64,000 nucleotides of DNA from Castor canadensis (GCF_047511655.1 NC_133391.1:132402906-132466905); one strand, 5' to 3'; shown: positions 1 to 10,482, counted from the stretch's first letter. A program made the numbers and translations. The notes: generated by a model from the sequence alone, not told the origin.

Positions 1-181
1 AAACCATTCACAGTAGGCAAATACTGAAAACTACCCAAATGACCATCAATATCATTTTAATTTAATTTGTGGAATATCATTCATCTGTGACTATCACACA
101 TGTGAATAACATGGAGAAACTCAACATAAGAAAATATAATGCATGATTCCATTTTACTTGATTGCCATTTATAGAGAACAC
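1..181 (+). mobile_element. Old L1M 3' fragment
   Basis: The diverged text resembles the mammalian L1 segment around CCATCAATA...GGAATATCATTCATCTG and TGATTCCATTT. It starts before the window. Confidence 0.5.
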
Positions 182-1458
182 TTATTTATGATTATAAATT
201 AAGATAACAGTCACCCCTAAGCAGAGGAAGAGTGCCAGGAAAGAAGACAAAGACTCTTGGATGCTGTCAACACTTTCTTCATCTGGGCATTGGATGCAAG
301 ACTGTATTCATGTGAAAACTCAGGGAGTTATATATTTATTATGTGTATCCTACTCAATTAAATATATTGAATATTTTTATATTCTAGTCTTCACTCAATA
401 AAAATAGTTTTTAAAAATGAACAGCCTGCCTTGGCCTATGCACTTTAATGGATAACATCTACTACACTTGTCGAAAAGAATTTCCATCTTCCAAAGAAAA
501 GAAAATATACCAATCTTAAATTAACGCAAAAGTGCTAAATAAAACACCAAATTTCATCCAATAGTGGAATAAAGGAGACATGCAGGGTTTATCCCAGAAA
601 TATTAAGGTTTTTTAAGGATCTGCTTATTTTCTACATTAGTCCACATACTGAAGAAAAACAAGAAAGCAGTTAAAAAAAAAAAAGTGATAACACTCAACT
701 GCCATTTCTGAACAAAACAAATATTTAAATAGAAATGGGAAGTTTTTGCTTTCTTAGCATGATTAAAAAAATAGCTTCTTAACACCAAGATTACTAAAAA
801 TTTTAGAGCATTCCCATGGAAGTGAGGAGTAGTCTACATGCTTGTTATTCCACTGCTACTCAATGAGCCATGGATTTTATCCCACACTTTAGAACAAGAA
901 AAAACACAACTGCTTAAGAGATGAAATTTGCATCATGTGTCAACAAGGAAAAGACAAAATGCTTAGCAGATGGTACTGAGAAAACTGTTGCTATATGGAG
1001 AGAAATAAAATTGAATTCCTATTTTGTACCCTATTTTAAAGAATGGATTCACTGTACATGTAAAGACAGTTAAGACAGTAAATTCTGAGTTGGTAAAATC
1101 CACAGCTCAAAAACAAACCAAAAAAAAGTATAAAACAGTGGGAGAAAAATGGCTTAGGTTAACCAGAAAAACCCTAATTCCAAAGATTCTTTTTGTGAGA
1201 ATTGTAGGTTTATTCACACTGCATACACTCTGTCCCAATTTGACACTTAAATATAGTATCCATGGATTAAAAGAAAAATGTGGGTTCAGATGACAAAAGC
1301 TAAATGTGGAAAACAAAACTCTATAGAAGATAATGTAAGAGAGTACTTTTTGATATACAGATATAGGAAAGAAGTTAACTAAAACTGCAAAAATAATGAC
1401 TTCAGAACTAAAATTTTTGACCAATAAGATACATCACAAAGTTGAGAGATACAGGTCC
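181..1458. other. DDX4 intron sequence, no recognisable feature
   Basis: This is AT-rich unique-looking intronic DNA. The small ORFs on both strands (for example 1024-1293) have no family resemblance and overlap each other. Confidence 0.6.
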
Positions 1459-1546
1459 TTTTTTTTTTTTTTCCATTTTACAGTGCTGGAGATTAAACTT
1501 AAGACTCATGCCAGGCAAGAGTCTATTACTGAGTCAAACCCCCAAA
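1459..1546 (-). repeat. ID-like tRNA-derived SINE
   Basis: A poly-T at the left and an antisense tRNA-like body (AGGCAAGAGTCTATTACTGAG) mark an ID-type SINE in minus orientation. Confidence 0.7.
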
Positions 1547-1593
1547 GTTGACAAATAACATAATGGGAGTAACATATTCATAATGTAGTTAAA

Positions 1594-1722
1594 CACCATG
1601 GTGCCCACCTGCATTTCCTAGCTCCTACTGGGGAGGATGAGGCAGAAGGATAACTTAAGCCCAGGAGTTTGAGCCAGCCTAGACACATACATAGCAAGAC
1701 CCTATCCCCAACCTCCAAGAGT
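1594..1722 (+). repeat. B1-like SINE
   Basis: A 7SL-derived monomer: TGGTGCCCACCTGCATTTCC, GGAGGATGAGGCAGAAGGAT, CCCAGGAGTTTGAGCCAGCC. Confidence 0.75.
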
Positions 1723-1970
1723 TGACAAGAAGCAACTCTTCTGGCCTGTGTTCCAAAGGCCTTTGTTAGCACATGTAGCCTAACCATAACCACCTGATGT
1801 AGCTCTATCAAGTGGAGCTGTGGCTTGCAGTGTCCATGAGGACAACCAAGATAGAAATGGACAAATGTTTGGAGACCACAGAATCATGTGTAAACTTTTC
1901 ATTAATTGAGTATGGACCCACATGCACCAATCTCACCCTTCCTCCTTTAAACATGGTTGGGGTGTTTCAG

Positions 1971-3555
1971 GACTAAGTGATGTTTCAGGATATAAACTTT
2001 ACCATGGAGGAGTAATTGTTGCTGGATCCTTCCCAGAAGAGACTACAGAGATGTGATGTGGGAAACCTTTAGGAACTTGGCCTCTCTGGGAAAAAAGTGG
2101 GAAGATGAGTACTTTGAAAACTGGTACAAAATTAAGTAGTAATATTCTAGAGAATACCTACAAAAGTAAGGAACATTGTCCCTGCAGAGAAATCATTAGT
2201 CAGATTCCAACTCTTAATCTGCTCCCAAAAATTCCTAATTGGAGTAAAACCATGTGAATGTCACGTACCTGGAATGTTCTTCATGTGTTACTCCTCTCTC
2301 AACAGTCACACTGTTCCTGACACTAGATACAAACAGTATGAGACACAGGAAAATGGAGAGCAACCACACAACTGTAAGCAATGTGGGAAAACCTTCTGCT
2401 ATCATCACTCCTTTCAAAGTCATGATAGGACTCACACTGGAGAGAAACCCTATGAACATAAGGAATGTGGGAAAGTCTTTGCATATTCTAGTTCTTTTAG
2501 AATCCATGAAAAGACTCACACTAGAAAGAAACTATATGAATGAAAAAAATTCACAGCTTACAGCTTTTTTCAAATTCATGCAAGAACTCATACTAGAGTG
2601 TAAGAAATGTAGGAACATTTTCATTTCTCTCAGAAAGGTTAGAGGACATGATAGGGCACAATGCAGATGCAACTTCAAATGTAAATTTTGTGGAAAAACC
2701 TTTGATTTTTCTCAATGCAGTTATAAAGAATGAAAGAACTCACACTGGAGAGAAACCCTATGAATGTTAGCAATATGGGAAAGCCTTCAGTAAATATGCT
2801 TCAAGTCCATGAACGGAGACTTTTGGAAAAGAAACCCTAAAGAGGTAAGGAATATGGGAAAGCCTTCACTCATTTTTATTCTTTACACATACATGAAAGG
2901 ATTCACACTGGAAGAAAACACTATGAGAGTAACAAATATGGAAACCCTTAATTTCTCTTACAGGGATTCAAAAGCAAATGATAAAACACACTGGCTATAT
3001 GAAGTTGAAATATGAGGGAGTGTCTTTCACAGTTCAGTTCAGTTCATTACATTAATGTATGAAAGGGCTCACTGAAGAAAAAAAAAAACACCATGAATGT
3101 AAGTACTATGATAAAGTCTTCAGTTATTCCATTAGTTTCAAACAGATGAAATAACTGATACTGGACAAAATCCCTATGAATATAAGGAATTTTGGAAAGC
3201 CTTCAGATTTCTCAATATTTTCTTTCTCATGAAAGAACTCATACTTGAAAGATACTCTATGTAAGGATACTTAAATACTCTATGTAAGGAGTATGGGAAT
3301 CTTCACTTCTCACATAAACTTTCAAACAAGAACCAAGTGGATAATGACCATTAAAATATGGGAAAGTCTGTCATCCCAATACAAAGAACTCACATTACTG
3401 AGGCACACTATGAATATAAACAATGGTTCAAAGCTTACCATGGCCTACAAAAGCATGTAAGGAGAGTTTTTGAAAGTCTCTTAGCTTTTATAAATACTGT
3501 AATTTTGTTCATTTTAGCAAATACTTTAGGTCTTGTAATATTAACTCACTAGAGA
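1971..3555 (+). pseudogene. KRAB zinc-finger processed pseudogene (retrocopy)
   Basis: This is a dead copy of a KRAB C2H2 zinc-finger repressor. From 1971 a degraded KRAB A box reads [24 protein letters not shown], then after a +1 shift [15 protein letters not shown]. It continues without interruption into a B-box-like [13 protein letters not shown] at 2096. C2H2 fingers follow from about 2240, the best preserved being CKQCGKTF...H and HTGEKPYEHKECGKVF (2370-2535). Further decayed fingers, with repeated AACTCACACTGGAGA-like linker DNA, run to about 3550. In genuine genes the KRAB A box, B box and fingers are on separate exons; here they are contiguous, which indicates reverse transcription of a spliced mRNA. 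Many stops and frameshifts are present. The parent gene cannot be named. It lies antisense in DDX4 intron 3. Confidence 0.8.
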
Positions 3556-3599
3556 GAAATTTTATAAACATATCTAACATGGAGGAGCAACCTGAAGAG

Positions 3600-3870
<271 letters not shown>

Positions 3871-5283
3871 ATCAGGCAATAACTTCCTAAATAAAACTCA
3901 AATGGCTCAGCAACTAAGAGAAAGACTTGACAAATGGGACTACATGAAACTAAAAAGCTTCTTCTGCACAACAAAAGAAATGGTCACCAGATTGAAGAGG
4001 TAGTCCACAGAAATGGGAGAAAATCTTTGCCAGCTACACATCTGACAAAAGATTAATAACCAGACTATACAAGGAGCTCAAAAAACTACACTCCCCAAAA
4101 ATCAATGACCCAATGAAGAAATGGGTAAATAAACTAAATAGAGCTTTTTCAAAGGAAGAAGTCCAAATGATCAAAAACTCATGAAGAAATGCTCATCATT
4201 TCTGGCCCTATGGGAAATGCAAATTAAAACTGTGGTAAGATTTCACCTCACTCATGTTAGAATCACTATCATCAAGAACACAAACAACATGCTGGCTAAG
4301 ATATGGAGAAAAATGAATCCTCATACACTGTTGATGGGAATGCAAATTAGTATAACCACTATGGAAAACAGTATGGAGGCTCCTCACAAAACTAAAAATA
4401 GCACTGCTGTATGATCCAGCAATACCACTCCTAGGGATATACTGGAAAGAATGTTAAGTCCAGTTACAATAAAGGTACCTGAATACCCAAGTTTATTGCA
4501 GCATCATTCACAATAGCTAAGCTATGCAAAGTCAAGATGTCCCACAATATGAATGGATTAAGAAAATGTGGTATTTACATACAATGGAATATTATTTATC
4601 CATAAAGAATAATTCTGTCATTTGCAGGTAAACAGATGGAACTGAAGATCATCACCTTAATTTAGCCAGGTTCAGAAACCCAAAGCCATGTGTTCCCTCA
4701 TATGTAGAATATGGACCCAACACAAATACAAGCAATATTATATAAAAAGCAGGTCACGCTAAAGGGAAATCACTTACGGGAGAAGGGTAAAAGAAGGTTA
4801 AGACAGTAAATATGGTTGGTATACTCTCTAGTCAAGAATGCATATAGAATTGTTAAGCCTGTTGAAATCACTGTAAGGAGGAGACTAAGGTAGAAAGGAG
4901 AAAAATAGAGGGGATGAACCAATTCGGGTTATAATACATACATACATGGAAATGTCACAATGAAACACCCTGTACAGCTAAATTAAAAATGTCTTTTTTC
5001 AAAAATGAAGAACAGGAAGATAAAACAGTCCTGAATGCATGGTACTGGTACCAGTGGGAGGCAGGAGGATCTAAGGAAAGGGTGTAGGAGGTTGAATGTG
5101 GTGGAAATATCATGTACTCATGTATGAAAATAGAAAAATGAAACTTGTTGAAACTATTCCAGGAATGAGGGGAGGGGGATAGAGGAGGATGATGGAGGGG
5201 GTTAATTCAACTATGATACATTATAAGAACTTCTGTAAATGTCACAATGTACCCCCAGAACAACAATATTTAAAAAAAAAAAA
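3871..5283 (+). mobile_element. L1 LINE, 5'-truncated, inserted in HMGN2 retrocopy
   Basis: The left end encodes a decayed L1 ORF2 C-terminal segment (KWDYMKLKSFC and KIFASYTSDKR-like stretches, then TMEYYLSIKNN-like). This is followed by a lineage-specific 3' UTR and an A12 tail at 5272-5283. Multiple stops are present. The flanks AAAATGGAGAT and AAAACAGAG form a plausible mutated target-site duplication, and the HMGN2 reading is continuous when the element is removed. Confidence 0.85.
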
Positions 5284-5284
5284 C

Positions 5285-6196
5285 AGAGTCAAAACAGGCC
5301 AGGCCCAGAAAGGTGAAGATGTCAAGTGTGTGCATTTTTTATTAACTGTACTTCTGACGAGTGCACAGTTTGAAACACTATTTTTAATCAAGTTCTTTTA
5401 TTTATATGCACATACAATGTTTGGGTCATTTCTCCCCCTTTAATCAAGTTTTATAAAAATGTAGAATTTTATTTTACTTTTTTTTTTTTAGGTATGTTCT
5501 TAGCACACACAACACTTAATTGTTTTGGGGGGAAGGAGCATGTGTCACTAATCAAATGTCTCCAAAGCTGGATCAATATAGGGCAAAACATCTTTTCCTG
5601 CTAGTTTTGAGACCTCCTCTTGGTTCACAGGAGGAGGGATTTCCTGGCATTGACATACACAGTCACCTTGGCAAAAACATCTGTGATGCGGGAAAACTCA
5701 AATTCATTTTTATGTACTCCTCCCTCTCATCATCAGCATAGACTTAATTCTCTTAAAATGAGAGTCCTGCTGGAACCTAACCCCTCAAAAGTGGTTTTGT
5801 CAGTATGTCAGGGTATCAGGACTTTGTAGTAGCATCAATGAGATGGTGATCCTCAAAGAGTAGTGATTCCTCTTCTAGATTGGATCTTCAGATTGATAAT
5901 TCTGCCATTTTCATTTCCTTTTTTCAAAGTCAGGGCCAGCATGTGAAAAGTTGTTAAATAACATATTTAATGTGAAATGTCAAACCTCACTCTAAACTCC
6001 CCTGATCAGTTTCAAATGAAGACGTCACTGGATTTTATAGTGACTTTCTGATTGTGATAGTCTATCTAAGAAGGGAGCTTAAAAACTGATGTATACTTTA
6101 AAAGACTGTCTGCCCATGTCCTGCTTGAAATACCATGAATGTTCATACAAAATTATCTCTAATAAAGCTCAATACAGTCCAACTTAAAAAAAATAC
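5285..6196 (+). pseudogene. HMGN2P: HMGN2 processed pseudogene, 3' part and 3' UTR
   Basis: The sequence resumes at KTGQAQKGEDVK, the HMGN2 C-terminus (KTDQAQKAEGAGDAK family pattern). The stop has been lost to mutation and a long HMGN2-like 3' UTR follows, including the T-rich stretch near 5470 and a terminal AATAAA at 6161-6166 followed by an A-rich tail near 6185-6196. Together with 3600-3870 this makes an almost complete mRNA copy without introns. A 44-bp L1 stub interrupts the UTR at 5395-5438. Confidence 0.83.
5395..5438 (-). mobile_element. 44-bp L1-tail stub with perfect 12-bp TSD
   Basis: The duplicate TTTAATCAAGTT occurs at 5383-5394 and 5439-5450. The 44 bp between them match, in the same antisense orientation, the start of the larger L1-tail insertion at 7508-7821 (shared CATACAATGTTTGGGTCATT). 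It is an extremely 5'-truncated insertion. Confidence 0.8.
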
Positions 6197-6267
6197 AGAA
6201 AACCTTATGAACACTGATTCATTTGTGGCACCCTAAAATATGCACAACAGGAAAGAAATATTTTGAG

Positions 6268-6566
6268 CCAAGAGCCAGTGGCTCACACCTACAATCCTAG
6301 CTACTTGAGAAGCTGAAATCAGGAGCGTTGCAGTTCGAGGACATCCTGGGCAGAAAAGTTTGCAAGACCCCATCTTAATGGGAACAAAGCTGGGCACGGT
6401 GGCACCTGTCATCCCAGCAACAGTGGAAATCGTAAAACAGGGGGATCATGGTCCACAGTGGCCTGGGAAGAAAATACAACCCTATTCCAAAATAACCATA
6501 ACTCAAGTAAGTAGAGCACCTGCCTAGCAAGCATGAAGCTTGTACCACCAAAAAAAAAAAAAAAAC
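6268..6566 (+). repeat. Trimeric SINE (B1-B1-ID)
   Basis: Two successive 7SL-like monomers (GCCAGTGGCTCACACC and CTGGGCACGGTGGCACCTGT) are followed by an ID-like tRNA unit (AGAGCACCTGCCTAGCAAGC) and a poly-A tail. Confidence 0.8.
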
Positions 6567-7147
6567 AGGAAAAGAAAGTTTTGAAATGAATACATGTATT
6601 ACATTCATAAGTGCTTCATGTTTAATGTGGACCTGTGTATGTTTGATTTCTATTTTTCAAAGAAGCTTTGAGTGACAAATCCAGAAATATCTCAGTATTT
6701 AAGAAATAGTACATGGTTTTTAATTTCTTACTATTAAGAAATAGTAAGGTGTTTTTCCTTAAGTGAGTTTATACAATTTTTCAATTTTGATGCTTGTGGT
6801 CTGATCTGGGCAAATTAAAGTGTATTTCCAATATGTAGTTAAGCTTAATTTTTACACAGCTAAATTGTTTTGTGATTAATGGGCTATTGGGAATGGCTGT
6901 CAGTTGTTGGGATTTTCTTACTGGTTTATGTGACAGGTACTAGACAACACTTTATTTCTTATGGAAACAACCACTTTAAAAAATAATCTGGGCAGAAAGA
7001 GCTTGCTAAAAAAGTGTTAGCTAAAATTTGTAACTATGTAATGATACAAATTAACATGCTAATTATTTTCTTCTTCGTTTTCCTTACTGTGTCACTTTTC
7101 TGTAAAATATCTTCATTACAAACTTTACAATAGTTGGAAAAAACTTT
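6567..7147. other. Intronic stretch without recognised feature
   Basis: AT-rich, including a short local duplication of the word AAGAAATAGTA near 6700-6745. No gene or repeat was recognised. Confidence 0.5.
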
Positions 7148-7475
7148 GGCGGGTGGGACACAGTGCCTTAAGCCTGTAATTCTAGCTACTTGGGAGGCAG
7201 AGATGGAGATGATCATAATTCGAGAATGGCCTGGGCAAAACATTTGTGAGACTCCCATCTCAACCAATGGCTAGGAGTGGTGGCATGTGCCTGTCATCCC
7301 AGCTACATGAGGAAGCACAAATAGGAGAATTGTGGCCCAGACCAGCCAAGGCATAAAGCAAAATCCTATCTCAAAAATAACCAACTCAAAAAAGGGCTGG
7401 CCTGGCCGAGTGGCTCAAATGAAAGAGCACCTGCCTAGAAAACATGAGTCCTAAGTTCAACACCCAGTACCACCA
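7148..7475 (+). repeat. Trimeric SINE (B1-B1-ID)
   Basis: Same plan as 6268-6566: two 7SL-like halves joined by TATCTCAA-type A-rich linkers, then GAGTGGCTCAAATGAAAGAG and GTTCAACACCCAGTACC (B-box-like). Confidence 0.8.
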
Positions 7476-7507
7476 ACTTCTTGTGTCAAGTGAAGCCAGT
7501 ATATTTA

Positions 7508-7821
7508 TTTTTCCTCTTATTCATATGTGCATACAATGTTTGGGTCATTTCTCCCCCCTTCCTCCCCCCTTCCTCCCCATCCCCTCTCTCTCCCCTCCAC
7601 CCCAGGCACAAACTATTTTGCCCTTATCTCTGATTTTGTTGAAGAGAGAGTATAAGCAATAATAAGAGGGACCAAGGGTTTTTGCTAGTTGAGATAAGGA
7701 TAGCTGTACTGGGATTTGACTTGCATTGCTTTCCTGTACATGTGTGTTACCTTCTAAATTAATTCTTCTCGAACTAACCTTTTCTCTAGTTCCTGGTACC
7801 CTTCTCCTATTGGCCTCTGTC
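7508..7821 (-). mobile_element. L1-tail insertion (314 bp) with 16-bp TSD
   Basis: An antisense copy of a non-LTR 3' end is flanked by GAAGCCAGTATATTTA (7492-7507) and GAAGCCACTATATTTA (7822-7837), one mismatch. About 200 bp are shared in inverse orientation with 8563-8904. Confidence 0.8.
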
Positions 7822-8069
7822 GAAGCCACTATATTTAGATCAGTTGTCAAAATACAAACCTAGCAAGGGACAGTCAAGATAAGATCACTTTCAAAACTGA
7901 ACCTTTCTTCAGTAGAGCCTCATGCTAATTTTTAGGGTGAAACCAAGTGCTGTTTTATTATTTCTGTGGTTCATTTAAACAGAGAAATCATGTGATCTAC
8001 TTAGTGTTTTCGAATTTTTCATGTTCAATGCAAACGTATTTCATTAGACTACTTATGGGAGTTCAGACC

Positions 8070-8432
8070 ACTGCTATGTTTGAATTTGTGTCCCAAGTTC
8101 ATGTGTTGCAAACTTAATCTTCAATGCAACAGTGCTGAAGATGGGGCCTAGTGGGAAGTGTTTAGGTCATGAGGGTCCTGCTGTCACAAGTGAATCAATG
8201 TTAACACCAAAGAAGTGAGTTTCTTATTTACAAAATGAGCTTGGTCCCTTTTACCCTTTCTTGGTTCCTTTTCTCCTTCCATCATGTTATGATGAAACAG
8301 GAAAGCCCTCTAGATGTAGCTACTAGATCTTAGACTTTGTAGCCTCTGGAGCTGTGAGTCAAATAAATTTCTGCTCATTATAAATTACTTGATCTAATGT
8401 ATTTTTATAGCAACATAAAACAAACTAAGACA
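8070..8432 (+). mobile_element. MaLR-type LTR remnant
   Basis: A solitary, decayed LTR of the old ERVL-MaLR group. Recognisable phrases are AAGTTCATGTGTTG, GGGGCCTAGTGGGAAGTG, GTCATGAGGGTC and the terminal CAAATAAATTTCTG. There is no coding content. Confidence 0.7.
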
Positions 8433-9060
8433 ACTGGAATAGCTATTCTGGAAAGCCATTAAATAGTACTCATATAACCCCCCACAACCTTTTAAAATTC
8501 TCTTATCCAAAAAAATTCTCACTCTGTTCCATGAAAGAACACGTACAAGAATGTTCATCCCTGCTCACTGCAGAGGAGCTAATACAGTAACCTTAAAATG
8601 ACAGAGGTCACTATGGGAAGGTGACGGGGAAGTAGTGAAGAGGTCTTGTAGAGATAAATCAATTCCGGTTGTAACACACTTGTGCATGGAAGCAATGCTA
8701 GGAAGGAATCTCTCTGTATAGCTATCCTTATCTCAACTAGCAAAAACACGATGTCTTTCTTATTATTGCTTATGTCTACTCTTCAACAAAATTGGAGAAA
8801 AAAGGCGGAACAGGTTCTGCCTGGAAGCGAGGGGGGTGGGGGCACAGGAGGAAGAAATGGCCCAGACAATGTATGCACATATGAATAAATGAATAAAGAG
8901 AAAAAAGAATGCTCATCCCTTTTATAGGGGGAAACGAGAAGTAATCTCAGTATCCATCACTAGAAGGGGAAAGAAGGTAGTAATAAAGTCTATGAAATAC
9001 CATGCAGCAATTAGAAATATTTAAATCAATTATCAATTAGGAATATATTATAAACACAGT
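8433..9060 (+). mobile_element. Old L1M fragment (host of 8563-8904)
   Basis: The outer parts (8433-8562 and 8921-9060) read as a diverged mammalian L1 3' region with typical phrases (ATACCATGCAGCAATTAGAA). They are split by a younger insertion. Confidence 0.55.
8563..8904 (+). mobile_element. L1-tail insertion (342 bp) with 16-bp TSD
   Basis: This is a sense copy of the same 3' tail family, ending ATGAATAAATGAATAAAG plus A-rich DNA. It is flanked by AAGAATGTTCATCCCT (8547-8562) and AAGAATGCTCATCCCT (8905-8920). It interrupts an older L1M fragment. Confidence 0.8.
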
Positions 9061-9132
9061 GGCAAGAGGGGAAAAGAGAGAGACTGAGATCCTTAGCACA
9101 GTAACATTTTTCTAAATTAAAAATACATATGT

Positions 9133-9379
9133 AGGGTCTGGCATAGTGGCTCACATCTGCAATTCCAGCTACTCCAACCACTCAGGAGGCAGAGATCAGA
9201 ATCCTGGTTCAAGGCCAGCCTGGGCAAAAAGTTAGCAAGACCCCTATCTCAACAGATAAACTGGATACCTGTAATCTCAGCTACTTGAGGTAGCAGGACT
9301 TTGGTCCCAGGCTGTCCCAGGGGAAAATGTGAGACCCTCTTGGAAAAATAACTAAAGCAAAAAGGGAGTGGGGGCTCAA
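9133..9379 (+). repeat. B1-B1-ID composite SINE, degraded
   Basis: 7SL-like halves (TAGTGGCTCACATCTGCAAT; ATACCTGTAATCTCAGCTAC) are followed by GTGGGGGCTCAAGTGAGG. The tail has grown into the purine minisatellite that follows. Confidence 0.7.
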
Positions 9380-9618
9380 GTGAGGGAAGAAGGGAGGGGA
9401 AGAGGGAGGGGAAGGGAGGAAGGGAGAGAGACAGAAAGAGAAAAGGAAGGGAGGGAGGGAGGAGAGAGAAAGGAAGGGAGGGAGGGAGGAGAGAGAAAGG
9501 AAGGGAGGGAGGGAGGAGAGAGAAAAGAAGGGAGGGAGGGAGGAGAGAGAAAGGAAGGGAGGGAGGGAAGACAGAGAAGAAGGGAGGGAGGGGGAGAGAG
9601 GAAGAGGAAGGGAGGGAA
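9380..9618. repeat. Purine-rich minisatellite, 27-bp unit
   Basis: Almost pure G/A on the plus strand. A 27-bp unit (GGAAGGGAGGGAGGGAGGAG then AGAGAAA) repeats about five times from 9445 to about 9575, flanked by shorter GGGA runs. It gives rise to long low-complexity ORFs that are not genes. Confidence 0.9.
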
Positions 9619-9865
9619 AAACAATGTGCAAGAAAAAATTTTGCACAGCAAATACAAGTTTTAAAATAGCTACATAAAACTAATGATTCCTTCAGGAAAG
9701 GAGAGGATTCAAGAAATCCCTGACACTTCCATCTCAAACAGCTGATCTAGGAAGAACGCAAATCACTGAAAGATGGATAATAAAGCATCAGCAAAGGCAG
9801 CACAGTATTTACACAATACAATGAAAGAGAATATGGGGAATACAAAAAGTTAAATATCCCAAACA

Positions 9866-10024
9866 GAAGCCAGGAATGATGGTTCACGCCTGTAATCCCA
9901 GCACTTGGGAGGCTGAGGTAGGAGGATCCTGAATTAAAGGTCAATCTGGGTGACACAGGAAGTACCAGTCCAGCCTGGAATGCATAGCAAAACCCTGTTG
10001 GAAGGAAGGAAGGAAGGGAAGGAG
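9866..10024 (+). repeat. B1-like SINE with (GGAA)n tail
   Basis: GGTTCACGCCTGTAATCCCA, GGCTGAGGTAGGAGGATC and the ending CAAAACCCTG identify a 7SL-type monomer. Its tail is a GGAA microsatellite. Confidence 0.8.
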
Positions 10025-10180
10025 GGAGAAAAGACAGACTAGAAGATTCCTCCCTAGGGAACTGTTCTTCCAAACAAAACAGCTGATGCTTGCCCAATCA
10101 TTTGGTAGAAGAGCCCATCAGTCAACAATCTCTGTATATCCACATTAAGAGTTGAGCTTCCAATAATCATTTTAATGGTG

Positions 10181-10482
10181 TTTTTTTTTTTTTTTTTGGT
10201 TAATTTTTTTTTTTTTTTTTTTTGGTAGAACTGGGGTTTTAATTCAGGGCTTCACACTTGTAAAGCAGGTGCTCTACCATTTGAGCCGTACCTACAGTCT
10301 ATTTTGCTATGGTCATTTTGGAGATGTTGATGTTACAAACTATTTCCCTGGACTGGCTTGAACTATAATCCTCCATATTTGTCTTCCAAGTAGCTAGGAT
10401 TGGGGCACAGGTGGTTCAGTGGTAGAATTCTCGCCTCCGCCAAGTAGCTAGGATTATAGGCATGAGTCACTGGTGTCAGGCC
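10181..10482 (-). repeat. ID plus B1 composite SINE (antisense), interrupted
   Basis: Poly-T, then an antisense ID unit (GGTGCTCTACCATTTGAGCC) and an antisense B1 half. The B1 part is split at 10402-10439 by a tRNA-derived insertion that duplicated 16 bp of it. Confidence 0.8.
10402..10439 (+). mobile_element. Tailless insertion of a tRNA-Gly 5' half
   Basis: A 38-bp insert reads GGGGCACAG then GTGGTTCAGTGGTAGAATTC and TCGCCTCCG. From 10405 it matches the 5' half of mammalian tRNA-Gly(CCC/GCC): D-arm with A-box, anticodon stem 5' strand, ending in the anticodon loop. It is bounded by identical CCAAGTAGCTAGGATT copies at 10386-10401 and 10440-10455, a perfect 16-bp target-site duplication. 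There is no poly-A tail. The tRNA match is from memory, with two mismatches at positions 4-5 (CA for TT). Confidence 0.8.

Noticed and set aside
2254..2733. Zinc-finger ORFs as a functional gene
   Set aside because: Stops and frameshifts break both the KRAB box and the fingers. Fusion of exons shows a retrocopy.
7146..7475. ID units as genuine tRNA genes
   Set aside because: They carry A- and B-box-like words but are followed by A-rich tails and occur dozens of times as SINE parts.
9249..9737. Long Ser/Pro- or Arg/Glu-rich ORFs on both strands
   Set aside because: They are translations of the purine minisatellite and exist in several frames at once.
10402..10439. A tRNA-Gly gene
   Set aside because: Only the 5' half is present; there is no T-arm, B-box or acceptor 3' strand.
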